A model generated the notes under the pieces. That model saw only the letters and a program-made list of their open reading frames with translations, made no database searches and was not told the origin of the DNA. From Mycolicibacter arupensis (GTDB taxonomy: Bacteria > Actinomycetota > Actinomycetes > Mycobacteriales > Mycobacteriaceae), in assembly GCF_002086515.1 (NCBI RefSeq), contig NZ_MVHH01000005.1, forward strand, positions 62,001 to 126,000: a DNA stretch of 64,000 nucleotides, written 5' to 3'. The stretch's first letter is position 1; the number at the start of each line of letters is the position of its first letter. Positions 30,828 through 40,789 of the stretch are shown in pieces. The position numbers were made by a program, and so were the translations under genes.

Positions 30828-31208
30828 CTACCGCGGATGGATTCCACAGCTGCAGGAATCGATGGAGGGACAGGTGCACCGCAGGCCCCATTCGATCACC
30901 TCGCGAGCGCGCGTCAGTGATTCCAGCTGAGCGTCAATGTCGGCCAGCTTGGCCCGAGCCAGAGCGCGGCTGGCTGGACGCCCGGCGGCGTCATCGGCGA
31001 ACAACACACGGATCTCGTCGAGGGAGAACCCCGCTGCTTTACACAGGCCTATCACCTCGAGCCGGGTCAGCGTCGCGTCGTCATAGCGGCGCTGCCCGCC
31101 ACGGCGAGCCGGGGCTGCCAGCAACCCGACCTGCTCGTAATAGCGCAACGTGGTAGCGGTGACCCCACTGCGGCGGGCCACCTCTCCGATAGCCATCAGG
31201 CCAGACAC
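30828..31208 (-). CDS. MerR-family regulator with C-terminal cysteines
   Basis: A 126-residue MerR-type activator. The winged helix-turn-helix is at residues about 5-45 (IGEVARRSGVTATTLRYYEQVGLL) and the dimer helix at 80-108. The tail has four Cys in CTCPSIDSCSCG, which suggests metal or redox sensing as in SoxR or metal-sensing relatives. It is divergent from an F420/FMN-type oxidoreductase across a MerR-like palindrome, its likely target. Confidence 0.85.
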   Translation of the reverse strand: MSGLMAIGEVARRSGVTATTLRYYEQVGLLAAPARRGGQRRYDDATLTRLEVIGLCKAAGFSLDEIRVLFADDAAGRPASRALARAKLADIDAQLESLTRAREVIEWGLRCTCPSIDSCSCGIHPR

Positions 31209-31225
31209 CTAATACCTCCGAGGGC

Positions 31226-31240
31226 TTGACTTAAAGTCAA
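31226..31240. promoter_or_regulatory. MerR-type operator palindrome
   Basis: TTGACTTAAAGTCAA, two perfect 7-nt arms around one A. It lies between the MerR gene (start 31208) and the divergent oxidoreductase (start 31263). MerR proteins bind such palindromes inside an over-long promoter spacer, and the left arm resembles a -35 TTGACT on the plus strand. Assignment to this MerR protein is by position only. Confidence 0.7.
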
Positions 31241-31262
31241 CTCTAAGTGATTGCCTGGGGAT

Positions 31263-31721
31263 ATGCACCCTCACATCACGCTCCCCGACGAACTGCTCCA
31301 CAGCCGCTACGCACTGCTGCGCACCTTCCGCCGCGACGGCTCACCCGTAGACACCCCGGTGTGGTTCGCCCTCGACGACGGCTCCATCGTTTTCCGGACC
31401 AGGATCGGTCCGAAGACAGGCAGGATCACCCGATGCCCGTCAGTCGAACTGATCCCCTGCGACTATCTCGGCCGGCACAGCCACAGCGCGCCAGCCCTCG
31501 GCGGCCGGGCCACCATCCTGTCTGGCGACGAGGCCGAGACAGCCAATCGCGCCCTGCACCGGCGCTACGGCTGGCAATGGAACATCGTCCCGATGATCCC
31601 GGTACCCGGGGTGAACAACGTGCACCGCGACCTGCCGATCCGGGAAAAGCTGCGACGCACCAGAGTTCGCAGCCTCTGGCCGGACAGCGTGATCGTTCGA
31701 GTGGACCCGGTCGGGTCTTAG
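31263..31721 (+). CDS. PPOX-fold F420/FMN-dependent oxidoreductase
   Basis: A 152-residue split-barrel protein of the pyridoxamine-oxidase-like class F420 family. The N-terminal pattern YALLRTFRRDGSPVDTPVWFALDDGSIVF, then RIGPKTGRITRCPSVELIPCDYLG, is typical. The ATG at 31263 is preferred over a TTG at 31251. It is divergent from a MerR regulator and probably its target. It may reduce an electrophile or redox-stress product. Confidence 0.8.
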   Translation: MHPHITLPDELLHSRYALLRTFRRDGSPVDTPVWFALDDGSIVFRTRIGPKTGRITRCPSVELIPCDYLGRHSHSAPALGGRATILSGDEAETANRALHRRYGWQWNIVPMIPVPGVNNVHRDLPIREKLRRTRVRSLWPDSVIVRVDPVGS

Positions 31722-31757
31722 ACACCGCGCGAGGCCCGATACGGCGGCGCCCGAGCG

Positions 31758-34700
31758 CTACCCGCCCAGGCAGCCCGGCCCGAGCAATGCCTTCAGGTCC
31801 CCCATCAGTGCCGAAGACGGCGTCACCCGCAGGGAGGGGTCCAATTCCAGCACCGTGATGCGCTCGCCGCTGATGAGTCGCAACTGCACCTGCGCGGTGC
31901 CGGGATGACGGGTCAGCACCTGCTTGAGTGCGCTGACTTTGTCCATGGTGCATTGGCGGGTCGGAAGGCTTACCGCCAGCGGCCGGTCCGCGGCACTACC
32001 GGAGAAATCGGGCACCACCAGCTCATTGGCGATCAGCGATATCCGGTCGTCGCGAATATTGACCTTGCCGCTGACCAGCACCACCGCGTCATCGGCAACC
32101 TCGGCGCCGTAGGCCGAGTAGGTCTGCGGAAAGAACATCACCTCGATACCACCGGTGAGATCTTCCAATTGCGCTGAAGCCCAGGGTAGTCCGTTCTTGT
32201 TGACCCGACGGTTCACCGACGCCAGGATGCCGCCGACCCGGACCTGGGTGTCGGCGGCGATATCGCCCTCCAGGATCGCCGGGATCTGAGTGTCGACCTG
32301 GGCGGCCAACAGGTGTGCGATGCCGTTGAGCGGGTGGCCGGAGACGTAGAGCCCCAGCATCTCCCGCTCCAGGGCCAGTTTGTGCTTGTCGGCCCATTCC
32401 TCGTCGGGAACTTTGATGCCGAAGACGGCATCGGTTCCGGCGCTTTCGCCGTCTCCCCCGCCGAACAGGTCGAACTGCCCTATCGCCTCGGCCTTCTTGG
32501 TGCCCAGCACCGAGTCGACCGCGTCGGTGTGCACCAGAAACAGACCCTTGCGCGGATGCCCCAGCGAGTCGAAGGCACCGGCCTTGATGAGGGATTCGGT
32601 GACCTTCTTGTTGCAAGCCGCGATGTCGATCTTGTTGAGGTAATCCGAGAAGTCGGTGAAGCGGCCCTTCTGGGTCCGGGTGTTGATCAGTGAGCCGACG
32701 ACATTGGCGCCGACGTTGCGTACCGCACCCATCCCGTAGCGGATGTCTTCGCCCACCGAGGCGAAGTTCAGCTCGGATTCGTTGACATCCGGAGGTAGGA
32801 CGGTGATTCCCAGCCGGCGGCAGTCGGCCAGGTACACCGCGGCCTTGTCCTTGTCGTCACCGACCGAGGTCAGCAGGCCCGCCATGTATTCGGCCGGATA
32901 GTTCGCCTTGAGATAGGCGGTCCAGTACGACACCAGGCCGTAGGCGGCAGCATGCGACTTGTTGAACGCATACCCGGCGAAGGGAAGGATGGTGTCCCAC
33001 AAGGCTTTCACGGCCTTCTCGGAGAATCCGTTGGCAGTCATCCCCTCATAGAAGCCCTTGTACTCGGCTTCCAGCACTTCAAGTTTCTTCTTGCCCATGG
33101 CTTTACGCAGCGCATCGGCCTTACCCATGGTGTAGGAGGCCACCTTCTGGGCGATGAACATGATCTGCTCTTGGTAGACGATCAGGCCGTAGGTCTCCGA
33201 CAAGATGGTGCGCAACGGCTCCTCAAGCTCGGGGTGGATGGGCTTGATGACCTGGCGATTGTTCTTACGGTCTGCATAGTCGTTGTGGGCGTTCATGCCC
33301 ATGGGGCCGGGCCGGTACAGCGCCAGCACCGCGACGATGTCGTTGAACTCGGTGGGCTGCATGCGGCGCAGCAGGTCACGCATCGGTCCACCGTCGAGCT
33401 GGAACACACCCAGGGTGTCACCGCGACCCAGCAGTTCGTACGTAGCCGGATCATCAAAGGGCACGGTGTCCAGGTCCAGGTCGATGCCCCGGTTGGCCTT
33501 GATGTTCTCCAGGCAGTCGCCGATGATCGTCAGGTTGCGCAGGCCCAGGAAGTCCATCTTCAGCAGGCCGATTTCTTCACACGAGGGGTAGTCCCAGCCG
33601 GTGATGATGGCGCCGTCCTGCGGGCGCTTCCACAAGGGAATCGCCTCGATCAGCGGCTCGGAGCTCATGATCACCGCACAGGCGTGCACGCCGGCGTTAC
33701 GGACCAGGCCTTCCAGGCCGCGGGCCGTCTCGTAGATGGTGCGTACGTCGGGATCGGTATCGATCAACGCCCGAACCTCTGCGGCCTCCTTGTACCGCTC
33801 GTGGTTGGGGTCGGTGATGCCCGACAGCGGAATGTCTTTGGCCATGATCGGCGGCGGCAGCGCCTTGGTGATCCGGTCGGCGATCGCATAACCGGGCTGG
33901 CCGTAGTGCACACGGGCGGAATCCTTCAGCGCCGCCTTGGTTTTAATGGTACCGAAGGTGATCACTTGGGCGACCCGGTCACTGCCCCACCGCTCGGCGG
34001 CATAGCGCACCATCTCGCCGCGGCGACGGTCGTCGAAGTCGATGTCGATATCGGGGGCCGACGGGCGTTCGGGGTTGAGGAAACGTTCGAACAGCAGCCC
34101 GTGCGGGATCGGGTCGATGTTGGTGATGCCCAGCGCGTACGCCACCAGAGACCCGGCGGCCGAACCTCGGCCGGGGCCCACCCAGATGTTGATCGACCGG
34201 GCGTAATTGATCAGGTCGGCGACGATCAGGAAGTACGACGGAAAGCCCTTGCCGCAGATGACGTCGATCTCGTAGGCGGCACGATCGGTGTATTCGCTCG
34301 GCACGCCGCCGGGAAATCGGCGCTGCAGCCCGGCCAGCACCTCGTGGCGCAGCCACGAGCCCTGGTCGTGGCCGTCGGGAACCGGAAAGACCGGCATCCG
34401 GTCGCGGGGCGCCCACACGTCGGCATAGGACTGCACCCGCTCGGCGATCAGCAGCGTGGAGTCGCAGGCCCCAGGCAGCTGGTCGTCCCAGAGCGCGCGC
34501 ATCTCGGCCGCTGACTTCAGGTAATAGCCGTCGCCGTCGAACTTGAACCGGGTGGGATCGGAGAGCGTCTTGCCGGTCTGAATGCACAGCAGCGCCTCGT
34601 GATTCTGCGAGGCGTCGCGGGTGACGTAGTGGCAGTCGTTGGTGGCCAGCGTCGGAATGCCGAGCTTGCGGCCGACTTCCAGCAGGCCCTCGCGTACCCG

Positions 34701-35309
34701 GCGCTCGATGGACAGGCCGTGGTCCATCACCTCCAGGAAATAGTTCTCCGCACCGAAGATCTCCCGCCATTTCGCGGCCGCTTCCAGCGCCTCGCGCTCG
34801 TGGCCCAGCCGCAACCGGGTCTGCACCTCCCCCGACGGGCACCCGGTGGTGGCGATGATGCCCTCGGCGTGCTCGGCGATGATCTCGGCGTCCATCCGCG
34901 ACCACTTGCCCAGTTGGCCCTCGAAGGAGGCCAATGAAGACAGCTTGAAAAGGTTGCGCAGCCCGGTGGCGTTCTCGGCGACCATGGTCATGTGGGTGTA
35001 AGAACCGCTGCCGGAGACGTCGTCACTCTTCTGGCCCGGGTCGCCCCAGTGGATCCGGCGGGTGTCGAACCGCGAGGCGGGGGCGATGTAGGCCTCTACC
35101 CCGATAATCGGCTTGATGCCGACCTTGGTCGCCGCGTTGTAGAACTCGCTGGCGCCGAACATGTTTCCGTGGTCGGTCATCCCGATCGCGGGCATCTGCA
35201 GGCGCTGCGCCTCGGCCAGCATCGGGGCGATCTTCGCCGCGCCGTCGAGCATCGAGTACTCGGTGTGGTTATGCAGGTGCACGAAGGACCGCGACGATGA
35301 ACTGTCCAT
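31758..35309 (-). CDS. dnaE1: DNA polymerase III alpha subunit DnaE1
   Basis: The replicative C-family polymerase, 1183 residues, the normal mycobacterial length, with no intein. The N-terminal PHP domain begins [15 protein letters not shown] and has TDHGNMFG, which provides 3'-5' proofreading in mycobacteria. The polymerase Asp pair is in PDIDIDFDD near residue 420, with MDFLGLRNL and [12 protein letters not shown] further on. A helix-hairpin-helix and an OB fold (near residue 1000, [17 protein letters not shown]) follow. It is monocistronic, and flanking genes are unrelated. Confidence 0.98.
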   Translation of the reverse strand: MDSSSSRSFVHLHNHTEYSMLDGAAKIAPMLAEAQRLQMPAIGMTDHGNMFGASEFYNAATKVGIKPIIGVEAYIAPASRFDTRRIHWGDPGQKSDDVSGSGSYTHMTMVAENATGLRNLFKLSSLASFEGQLGKWSRMDAEIIAEHAEGIIATTGCPSGEVQTRLRLGHEREALEAAAKWREIFGAENYFLEVMDHGLSIERRVREGLLEVGRKLGIPTLATNDCHYVTRDASQNHEALLCIQTGKTLSDPTRFKFDGDGYYLKSAAEMRALWDDQLPGACDSTLLIAERVQSYADVWAPRDRMPVFPVPDGHDQGSWLRHEVLAGLQRRFPGGVPSEYTDRAAYEIDVICGKGFPSYFLIVADLINYARSINIWVGPGRGSAAGSLVAYALGITNIDPIPHGLLFERFLNPERPSAPDIDIDFDDRRRGEMVRYAAERWGSDRVAQVITFGTIKTKAALKDSARVHYGQPGYAIADRITKALPPPIMAKDIPLSGITDPNHERYKEAAEVRALIDTDPDVRTIYETARGLEGLVRNAGVHACAVIMSSEPLIEAIPLWKRPQDGAIITGWDYPSCEEIGLLKMDFLGLRNLTIIGDCLENIKANRGIDLDLDTVPFDDPATYELLGRGDTLGVFQLDGGPMRDLLRRMQPTEFNDIVAVLALYRPGPMGMNAHNDYADRKNNRQVIKPIHPELEEPLRTILSETYGLIVYQEQIMFIAQKVASYTMGKADALRKAMGKKKLEVLEAEYKGFYEGMTANGFSEKAVKALWDTILPFAGYAFNKSHAAAYGLVSYWTAYLKANYPAEYMAGLLTSVGDDKDKAAVYLADCRRLGITVLPPDVNESELNFASVGEDIRYGMGAVRNVGANVVGSLINTRTQKGRFTDFSDYLNKIDIAACNKKVTESLIKAGAFDSLGHPRKGLFLVHTDAVDSVLGTKKAEAIGQFDLFGGGDGESAGTDAVFGIKVPDEEWADKHKLALEREMLGLYVSGHPLNGIAHLLAAQVDTQIPAILEGDIAADTQVRVGGILASVNRRVNKNGLPWASAQLEDLTGGIEVMFFPQTYSAYGAEVADDAVVLVSGKVNIRDDRISLIANELVVPDFSGSAADRPLAVSLPTRQCTMDKVSALKQVLTRHPGTAQVQLRLISGERITVLELDPSLRVTPSSALMGDLKALLGPGCLGG

Positions 35310-35446
35310 AGGACCGCCAGTCTATGGCGCGGCACTGACGCTTTCGCGCGTGTCGCCGTCCGTGTCTTCTCGGCTGTCGTTTCCCGGGACAGCGGCGGCC
35401 GCCGTGCACTACGTTGAGGTTCGGCTGAAGCGGAGGAGAGTCATAC

Positions 35447-35683
35447 ATGAGCGTGTACCGGGTGATCGATATCATCGGGACCAGCCCCTCGTCCTGGGAG
35501 AACGCCGCGGCCGAAGCGGTGCACCGGGCCAAGCAGACCATCGACGACATCCGCGTCGCCCAGGTCGTCGAACAGGACCTCACCCTCGACGACAAGGGCG
35601 GGATCATCTACCGCACCAAGCTGCGCATCTCGTTCAAGATCCGGCCGCCGAAGTCGTCCAAGCCCGCCGACGAATCGAGCTGA
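35447..35683 (+). CDS. Dodecin (calcium dodecin / SecE2 type)
   Basis: A 78-residue dodecin. The sequence (MSVYRVIDIIGTSPSSWENA) resembles M. tuberculosis Rv0379 (SecE2, a calcium-binding dodecin) rather than Rv1498A. Dodecins form hollow 12-mers that store flavin or bind small ligands. A GGAGGAGAG ribosome-binding site precedes the ATG. The next gene starts 9 nt after its stop and is probably co-transcribed. Flavin binding is not certain for the SecE2 branch. Confidence 0.88.
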   Translation: MSVYRVIDIIGTSPSSWENAAAEAVHRAKQTIDDIRVAQVVEQDLTLDDKGGIIYRTKLRISFKIRPPKSSKPADESS

Positions 35684-35691
35684 CCGCCTCG

Positions 35692-36453
35692 ATGCCCGGA
35701 AGCTTCGAGGAGCTGGTGGCCGAAGCCGCCGCTGCACCCGTCGACGGTTGGGATTTCTCCTGGCTTGACGGCCGCGCCACCGAGCAGCGCCCCTCCTGGG
35801 GCTATCAAAGGCTCATGAGTCGGCGTCTCGCCACGGCCACGGCTGGTCTGGACCTACAGACCGGCGGCGGCGAAGTTCTGGCCGGGGCCGAGGCGTTCCC
35901 GCCCACCATGGCCGCAACGGAGTCGTGGCCGCCCAACGCCGCGCGGGCCACCCGGCTGCTGCATCCGCGGGGCGTCGTGGTGATAGCCACCCCGGATAAC
36001 CCGCCGCTGCCGTTCGCCGATGAGGCGTTCGACCTGGTCACCAGTCGACACCCCATCGTGGTGTGGTGGTCGGAGATCGCCCGGGTGCTCAAGCCCGGTG
36101 GCAGCTACCTGGCCCAGCACATCGGGCCAGGCACCGTCGGTGAGCTGGCCGACTACTTCGACGCTCCGCCCGCGGCCCGGCACGCGGCGTCGGATGTGGC
36201 CGGCCAGGTGGCCGCGGCGCAGGCGGCGGGCCTGCAGCCGGTGGACGCCCGCATGGAGCGGCTGCGCGTCGAGTTCTTGGACGTCGGGTCGGTGATCTAC
36301 TTCCTGCGCAAGGTGATCTGGATCGTGCCGGGCTTTACGACCGAGGGCTATCTCGATCAACTGCGCGCGTTACATGAGCGCATTCAGGCCGACGGACCGT
36401 TCGTTGCGCACGCCACTCGGGTGCTGATCGACGCCATAAAGCCGGAGGTCTGA
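35692..36453 (+). CDS. Class I SAM-dependent methyltransferase
   Basis: A 253-residue methyltransferase. TAGLDLQTGGGEVLAGAE (near residue 50) is the SAM-binding glycine motif, PLPFADEAFDLVTSRHPIVVWWSEIARVLKPGG is the motif IV-V stretch typical of methyltransferase-11 proteins. The start at 35692 follows the dodecin stop closely. The convergent pseudouridine synthase ends 1 nt away. It could act on RNA or a small molecule; nothing in the sequence decides this. Confidence 0.8.
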   Translation: MPGSFEELVAEAAAAPVDGWDFSWLDGRATEQRPSWGYQRLMSRRLATATAGLDLQTGGGEVLAGAEAFPPTMAATESWPPNAARATRLLHPRGVVVIATPDNPPLPFADEAFDLVTSRHPIVVWWSEIARVLKPGGSYLAQHIGPGTVGELADYFDAPPAARHAASDVAGQVAAAQAAGLQPVDARMERLRVEFLDVGSVIYFLRKVIWIVPGFTTEGYLDQLRALHERIQADGPFVAHATRVLIDAIKPEV

Positions 36454-36454
36454 C

Positions 36455-37375
36455 TCAGCCCCGCAAGACGTCCAAGGCGTGTTGCAGATCGGCGGGGTAT
36501 TCGCTGGTGATCTCGATGCGCCGCCCGTCACCCGGATGCGCGAACGCCAGGGCGCGGGCGTGCAGCCACTGACGTTCCAGCCCGAGCTTGCGTGCCAGCG
36601 TCGGGTCGGCACCGTAGGTGAGGTCGCCACAGCACGGGTGCCGCAGCGCCGAGAAGTGCACCCGGATCTGGTGGGTGCGGCCGGTCTCCAGGTGCACATC
36701 GAGCAAGCTGGCGGCCACGAACGCCTCGACCGTGTCGTAGTGGGTGATGCTGTGCCGTCCATCGGCGGTGACGGCGAATTTCCAGTCCGGCCCGTGATGG
36801 CGCCCGATCGGTGCGTCGATGGTGCCGCTGGATGGATCCGGATGGCCCTGCACCAGAGCGTGGTAGCGCTTCTCCACAGTGCGCGCCTTGAACGCCCGTT
36901 TGAGGGCGGTGTAGGCGCGCTCGGAGATCGCCACCACCATCACCCCGGAGGTCCCGACATCGAGCCGGTGCACGATGCCCTGGCGCTCGGGGACGCCCGA
37001 CGTGGTGATCCGGTAGCCGGCCGCCGCCAAGCCCCCCAGCACGGTCGGCCCGCTCCAGCCCACGGAGGCGTGCGCGGCCACCCCGGCGGGCTTGTCGACG
37101 GCGACGATGTCGGCATCGGAGTACAGGATCGTCATGCCCTCGACCTCGGCCGGGGTGTTCTGCGGTGGCGCCGGCGGTTCGGGCAGTCGCACCTGAAGCC
37201 ACGCCCCGGCCACGAGCCGATCGGATTTGCCGGCGGCCACACCGTCCAATTCGACGTCGCCGTTCTCGGCCAAGGTCGCGACCACGGTCCGCGACAGGCC
37301 CAACAGGCGGGCCAGACCGGCATCGACGCGCAGGCCGGCCAGCCCCTCGGGGACGGGCATGGATCGTTCGGTCAC
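36455..37375 (-). CDS. RluD-family 23S rRNA pseudouridine synthase
   Basis: A 306-residue protein with an N-terminal S4 domain (residues about 5-65) and an RluA/RluD catalytic domain. The catalytic Asp is in [14 protein letters not shown] near residue 145. [13 protein letters not shown] and [11 protein letters not shown] are the other family motifs. I chose the GTG at 37375, which has a CTGAGG ribosome-binding site and matches the start of M. tuberculosis Rv1540. An ATG at 37399 would overlap lspA. It is co-transcribed with lspA. Confidence 0.92.
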   Translation of the reverse strand: MTERSMPVPEGLAGLRVDAGLARLLGLSRTVVATLAENGDVELDGVAAGKSDRLVAGAWLQVRLPEPPAPPQNTPAEVEGMTILYSDADIVAVDKPAGVAAHASVGWSGPTVLGGLAAAGYRITTSGVPERQGIVHRLDVGTSGVMVVAISERAYTALKRAFKARTVEKRYHALVQGHPDPSSGTIDAPIGRHHGPDWKFAVTADGRHSITHYDTVEAFVAASLLDVHLETGRTHQIRVHFSALRHPCCGDLTYGADPTLARKLGLERQWLHARALAFAHPGDGRRIEITSEYPADLQHALDVLRG

Positions 37376-37388
37376 AGCCGCCTCAGGG

Positions 37389-37973
37389 TTATTCGTCATT
37401 GTCGGGGTCGTTGCCGGCGCGCCGACCCACCACATCGAAGTCGAAGCCGAACACCGACAGCGTCACCAGCAGGATCGCGCCGCCCACCACGGCGGGGTCG
37501 GCGACATTGAACACCGGCCACCAGCCGATCGAGAGAAAGTCCACCACGTGGCCCTGAAGGTGACCGGGTGCCCGAAAGAACCGATCGACCAGGTTGCCCA
37601 GCGCACCACCGAGGATCATGCCCAGCCCGAGTGCCCACCAGGGCGATACCAGGCGGCGCGACATCCAGATGATGCCGAGCACCACCGAGCTGGCGATCAG
37701 CGTCAACACCCAGGTGTAGCTGGTGGCCATCGAGAAGGCAGCACCGGAGTTGCGCACCAGGGTCCAGGTGACGGTGTCGCCGATGATGGGCACCGGTTGC
37801 CCGGGGGTCAGCATCTTCACCGCGAGCACCTTGGTGACGACGTCGGCGATGAGCACCACGGCTGCCACGGACAGCAGCAGTCGCAGCCGCCGGGGAGCTG
37901 GCGCCGGCTCGGGCTCAGAGGCCGGGACCGGGTCCACCGCCGTCTCGGTCGAGTCGGTTGTCTCGTCAGTCAC
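37389..37973 (-). CDS. lspA: Prolipoprotein signal peptidase LspA
   Basis: Aspartic protease of the inner membrane that removes lipoprotein signal peptides after lipid attachment. 194 residues with four hydrophobic helices. The catalytic Asp pair lies in [11 protein letters not shown] and [13 protein letters not shown], and [12 protein letters not shown] is the conserved loop. A 35-residue acidic, Pro-rich N-terminal tail precedes the first helix, as in mycobacterial LspA. The start is uncertain: GTG at 37973 is preferred, and a TTG at 37991 is possible. Confidence 0.94.
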   Translation of the reverse strand: MTDETTDSTETAVDPVPASEPEPAPAPRRLRLLLSVAAVVLIADVVTKVLAVKMLTPGQPVPIIGDTVTWTLVRNSGAAFSMATSYTWVLTLIASSVVLGIIWMSRRLVSPWWALGLGMILGGALGNLVDRFFRAPGHLQGHVVDFLSIGWWPVFNVADPAVVGGAILLVTLSVFGFDFDVVGRRAGNDPDNDE

Positions 37974-38014
37974 GCTCCCATCATCCCCCAACCCACGTGG
38001 GGCATGATCGCGGC

Positions 38015-38953
38015 ATGCAGTCCACGCGCGTCACCGTCATCACCACCGGCGGCACCATCTCCTGCAGTACCCAGGGCGACGGCACGTTGCGCCCCGCCCG
38101 CAGCGGCTCGGAACTGCTGGACGACAGCGGCGCCGCCGACGTCACCGTGGTGGATCTGATGGCCCGCGACAGCTCGGAGCTCGGCCCCACCGAGTGGGCG
38201 CGGCTCCTGCACGCGGTCACCACCGCCGTGGACGGCGGTGCGGACGGTGTGGTGGTCACCCACGGCACCGACACCTGCGAAGAGGGCGCGCTCTGGCTGG
38301 AACTGGGCTACACCGGAGAAGCGCCGGTCGTGGTGACCGGGGCCCAGCGCAGTGCGGATGCTCCCGACGCCGACGGCCCGGGCAATCTACGGGACGCGCT
38401 GCTGGTGGCTGCCGATCCTGCGGCCCGCGGGCTGGGTGTGCTGGTGTGTCTCGCAGGCCGGGTTCTGGCACCGCTGGGTATGCAGAAGGCCACGCTCACC
38501 GGATTGACCGGCTTCACCGGCCCGCTGGTGGGCACCGTCGCCGACGGCCGGGTGGCGCTGAGCGCCGATAAAGTCCGGCCCCACCTCGGTGCGCCGAGCA
38601 ATGTGCCGCGGGTGGACATCGTCGCGCTGTACGGAGGCGCCGACGCCGTGGCCCTGGATGCCTGCGCCGCCGCGGGTGCCCGGGGGGTGATCCTCGCCGG
38701 CCTCGGGTCGGCCAACGCCCCGACGGCGGTGACCGATGCGGTGCGCCGGCACTGCGGGGACGGACTGGCCGTCGTGGTCTCCAGCCGGGTGCCCGAGGGG
38801 CTGATCGGCGCCGATTACGGTCCGGGGCGGGCGCTGGTGGAGGCCGGGGCGGTGCTGGTGCCCCGGCTGCGGCCACCGCAGGCGCGGATCCTGCTGATGG
38901 CAGCGCTCGCGGCCGGTGAGTCCATCGGTGAGGTCATGGACCGGTGGGGCTGA
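38015..38953 (+). CDS. ansA: L-asparaginase AnsA
   Basis: Type I/II-fold asparaginase of 312 residues hydrolysing asparagine to aspartate and ammonia. The catalytic threonines are in TTGGTISC (residues about 10-17) and [13 protein letters not shown] with its following Asp. [17 protein letters not shown] is the third motif. I see no signal peptide. The ATG at 38015 lies 7 nt after CATGAT, a possible weak -10, so a leaderless transcript is possible. It overlaps the convergent dinB gene by 20 nt. Divergent from lspA across a CCCACGTGGG palindrome (37992-38001). Confidence 0.94.
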   Translation: MQSTRVTVITTGGTISCSTQGDGTLRPARSGSELLDDSGAADVTVVDLMARDSSELGPTEWARLLHAVTTAVDGGADGVVVTHGTDTCEEGALWLELGYTGEAPVVVTGAQRSADAPDADGPGNLRDALLVAADPAARGLGVLVCLAGRVLAPLGMQKATLTGLTGFTGPLVGTVADGRVALSADKVRPHLGAPSNVPRVDIVALYGGADAVALDACAAAGARGVILAGLGSANAPTAVTDAVRRHCGDGLAVVVSSRVPEGLIGADYGPGRALVEAGAVLVPRLRPPQARILLMAALAAGESIGEVMDRWG

Positions 38954-40316
38954 TCTGTGCCTCGTCGTGGGCTCGCGCCTCCAGCGCGTAGTCGGGCCAG
39001 TCGAGGCTGTCCAGGGCGTCGGCCCGGCTGAGCGCGGGCTCGTCGTCGGAGAAGGTCCGCACCGGTCCGGGACCCGAACTGCGGGTTTCGAAGCGCACCG
39101 TCACCACGCCGTGGCCGGCCCCCTGCACCCAGCCGTGCCCGAGATCGCGATGGCTGACGTCATCACCGACTCGCCAGTGCGCCGCCGCCGGCAGCGAAAG
39201 CGGCTCCCGTGCAGTGGTTTCCGGAACATCCGACGCCGTATCGGGCAACTCCAGATCGGGGAAGAGCGACTCCTGCCGAACCTCGGTCAACCCCGAGAAT
39301 CCGATCCCGAGCAGCCTGATCGGGCCGATCTCCCGCGGATCGAGCAATAGCCGTCCGGCCGCCGAGGTGAGCGCCGCCGCGTCGGTGGTCGCATAGGGCA
39401 GAGTCGCCGAGCGAGTCAGCACACTCATGTCGGCGCGCTTGAGTTTCACCGTCACGGTCCGGGCGCCTCGCCCATCGCGCAGCAGCCTGCGATAGGCGTG
39501 CTCGCCGATCGGTCCGATCTCGGCCCGCAACTGTTCCAAAGTCGTCAGGTCGGCGGCAAAGGTGGATTCGGCGCTGATCTGCTTGGCCTCCGCGCGTTCG
39601 GCGACCCGGCGGTCGTCGATCCCCCGAGCCAGTCGGTGCAGCGCAGGGCCGATCGTGGCACCCAGAATGTCGGCGGCCTCGGTGTCGGTCAATGCGGCGA
39701 GCTGCCCGATGGTGTCGATACCCAATCGGTGCAGCTTCTCCTCGGCGACGGGGCCGATCCCCCACAACCGGCGGACCGGGAGCCCGTCCAGCAGCAGCCG
39801 CTCCTCGGCCCGGCTGACCACCCGCACGCCATTCGGCTTGGCCAGATCCGAGGCGATCTTGGCTATCTGCTTGCCCGAGCCGGCCCCGACCGACGCCACC
39901 AAACCGGTCTCCTCAAGCACCCGCCGACGCAGGTGCTCGCAGAACCGGAGGACATCGGCGTCGCCGGCTCCCGCCAGTTCGGCGGGCTCGCCGAAGGCCT
40001 CGTCGAAGGACAGCTGCTCCACGACCGGGATCTGGGCGCGCACCGTCTCGAAAACCCGTCGGCTCGCCAGCCCGTAGACGGAACCACGCGGCGGCAACAC
40101 CACCGCCGGGGCACCCACCAGCCGTCGCGCCTGGTGCATCGGCATCGCGGAGCGGGCCCCAAAGGCCCGTGCCTCGTAGCTGGCCCCGGCCACCACACCG
40201 CGGCCCCCGAGCCCGCCGACCAGAACCGGGCGCCCCCGCAGGGTCGGTCGGGTCAGTTGCTCGACAGACGCGAAGAACGCGTCCATATCCAGGTGCAGGA
40301 CCCATCGCGCGTCCAC
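38934..40316 (-). CDS. dinX: Y-family DNA polymerase IV (DinX/DinB1)
   Basis: Translesion polymerase of 460 residues. The palm Asp residues are in [14 protein letters not shown] (Asp10, Asp12) and [10 protein letters not shown] (near 104). Helix-hairpin-helix [20 protein letters not shown] and the little-finger domain follow. The C-terminal 100 residues form an extension with a beta-clamp-binding-like motif QESLFPDL near residue 350. It corresponds to M. tuberculosis Rv1537. The GTG at 40316 is the most likely start. I see no SOS box in front of it. Confidence 0.93.
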   Translation of the reverse strand: MDARWVLHLDMDAFFASVEQLTRPTLRGRPVLVGGLGGRGVVAGASYEARAFGARSAMPMHQARRLVGAPAVVLPPRGSVYGLASRRVFETVRAQIPVVEQLSFDEAFGEPAELAGAGDADVLRFCEHLRRRVLEETGLVASVGAGSGKQIAKIASDLAKPNGVRVVSRAEERLLLDGLPVRRLWGIGPVAEEKLHRLGIDTIGQLAALTDTEAADILGATIGPALHRLARGIDDRRVAERAEAKQISAESTFAADLTTLEQLRAEIGPIGEHAYRRLLRDGRGARTVTVKLKRADMSVLTRSATLPYATTDAAALTSAAGRLLLDPREIGPIRLLGIGFSGLTEVRQESLFPDLELPDTASDVPETTAREPLSLPAAAHWRVGDDVSHRDLGHGWVQGAGHGVVTVRFETRSSGPGPVRTFSDDEPALSRADALDSLDWPDYALEARAHDEAQISPTGP

Positions 40317-40398
40317 GGCTCCAGCCTATGGGGCGCCGCGCGATCCGGCCGCATCCGACCGTTGATGGCCTGACGGGCCAAGTAGCCCCGACCTGGGT

Positions 40399-40743
40399 TC
40401 ACTTCGACCCGCCGCCACCTTTGTTGAGCTGCTGCGGGCAGTAGGTCTTCGCCGCCATGGCGGCGAACCGTGCCGCATCGGGAACGCTGAGCGCCGGGTT
40501 GGCATCGGTGATATCGGTCAGCAGTTCTAGGCCTGCTTCACCATTGGCCGCAAGACCGCAGAGAACTTGGGCGGCCTCCACGGCTTGATTCGGGTCGGCA
40601 AAGGAGATCCCCACCTGATGCAGCTCTGAGACGAACTCCGCATTGTCGACCTCATTCGGCTCAAGCGTGCCGGGGTAGGCGTGCCCGGGCACGGCGAGTG
40701 CGATCGCCGCGGCGATGACGGCCGGAACGACCGAAAGCTTCAT
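40399..40743 (-). CDS. Secreted DUF732 protein
   Basis: A 114-residue exported protein. The signal peptide (MKLSVVPAVIAAAIALAVPGHAYP) ends near residue 23. The mature part has the DUF732 helical pattern: FVSELHQVGISFADPNQAVEAAQVLCG, then AKTYCPQQ, with two Cys likely forming a disulfide. An AGGAGA ribosome-binding site fixes the ATG. It lies 46 nt after an intact PPE gene in the same direction and may share its transcript. Function unknown; DUF732 proteins are abundant in mycobacterial secretomes. Confidence 0.85.
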   Translation of the reverse strand: MKLSVVPAVIAAAIALAVPGHAYPGTLEPNEVDNAEFVSELHQVGISFADPNQAVEAAQVLCGLAANGEAGLELLTDITDANPALSVPDAARFAAMAAKTYCPQQLNKGGGGSK

Positions 40744-40789
40744 TGGAGTCTCCTGGGGTGAGTACGCATGCGTCGGATCGGCAGCGGTG

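Noticed and set aside
37992..38001. CCCACGTGGG palindrome between lspA and ansA as an operator
   Set aside because: Only 10 nt and GC-rich; no second copy or known regulator, so it is mentioned under ansA but not called.
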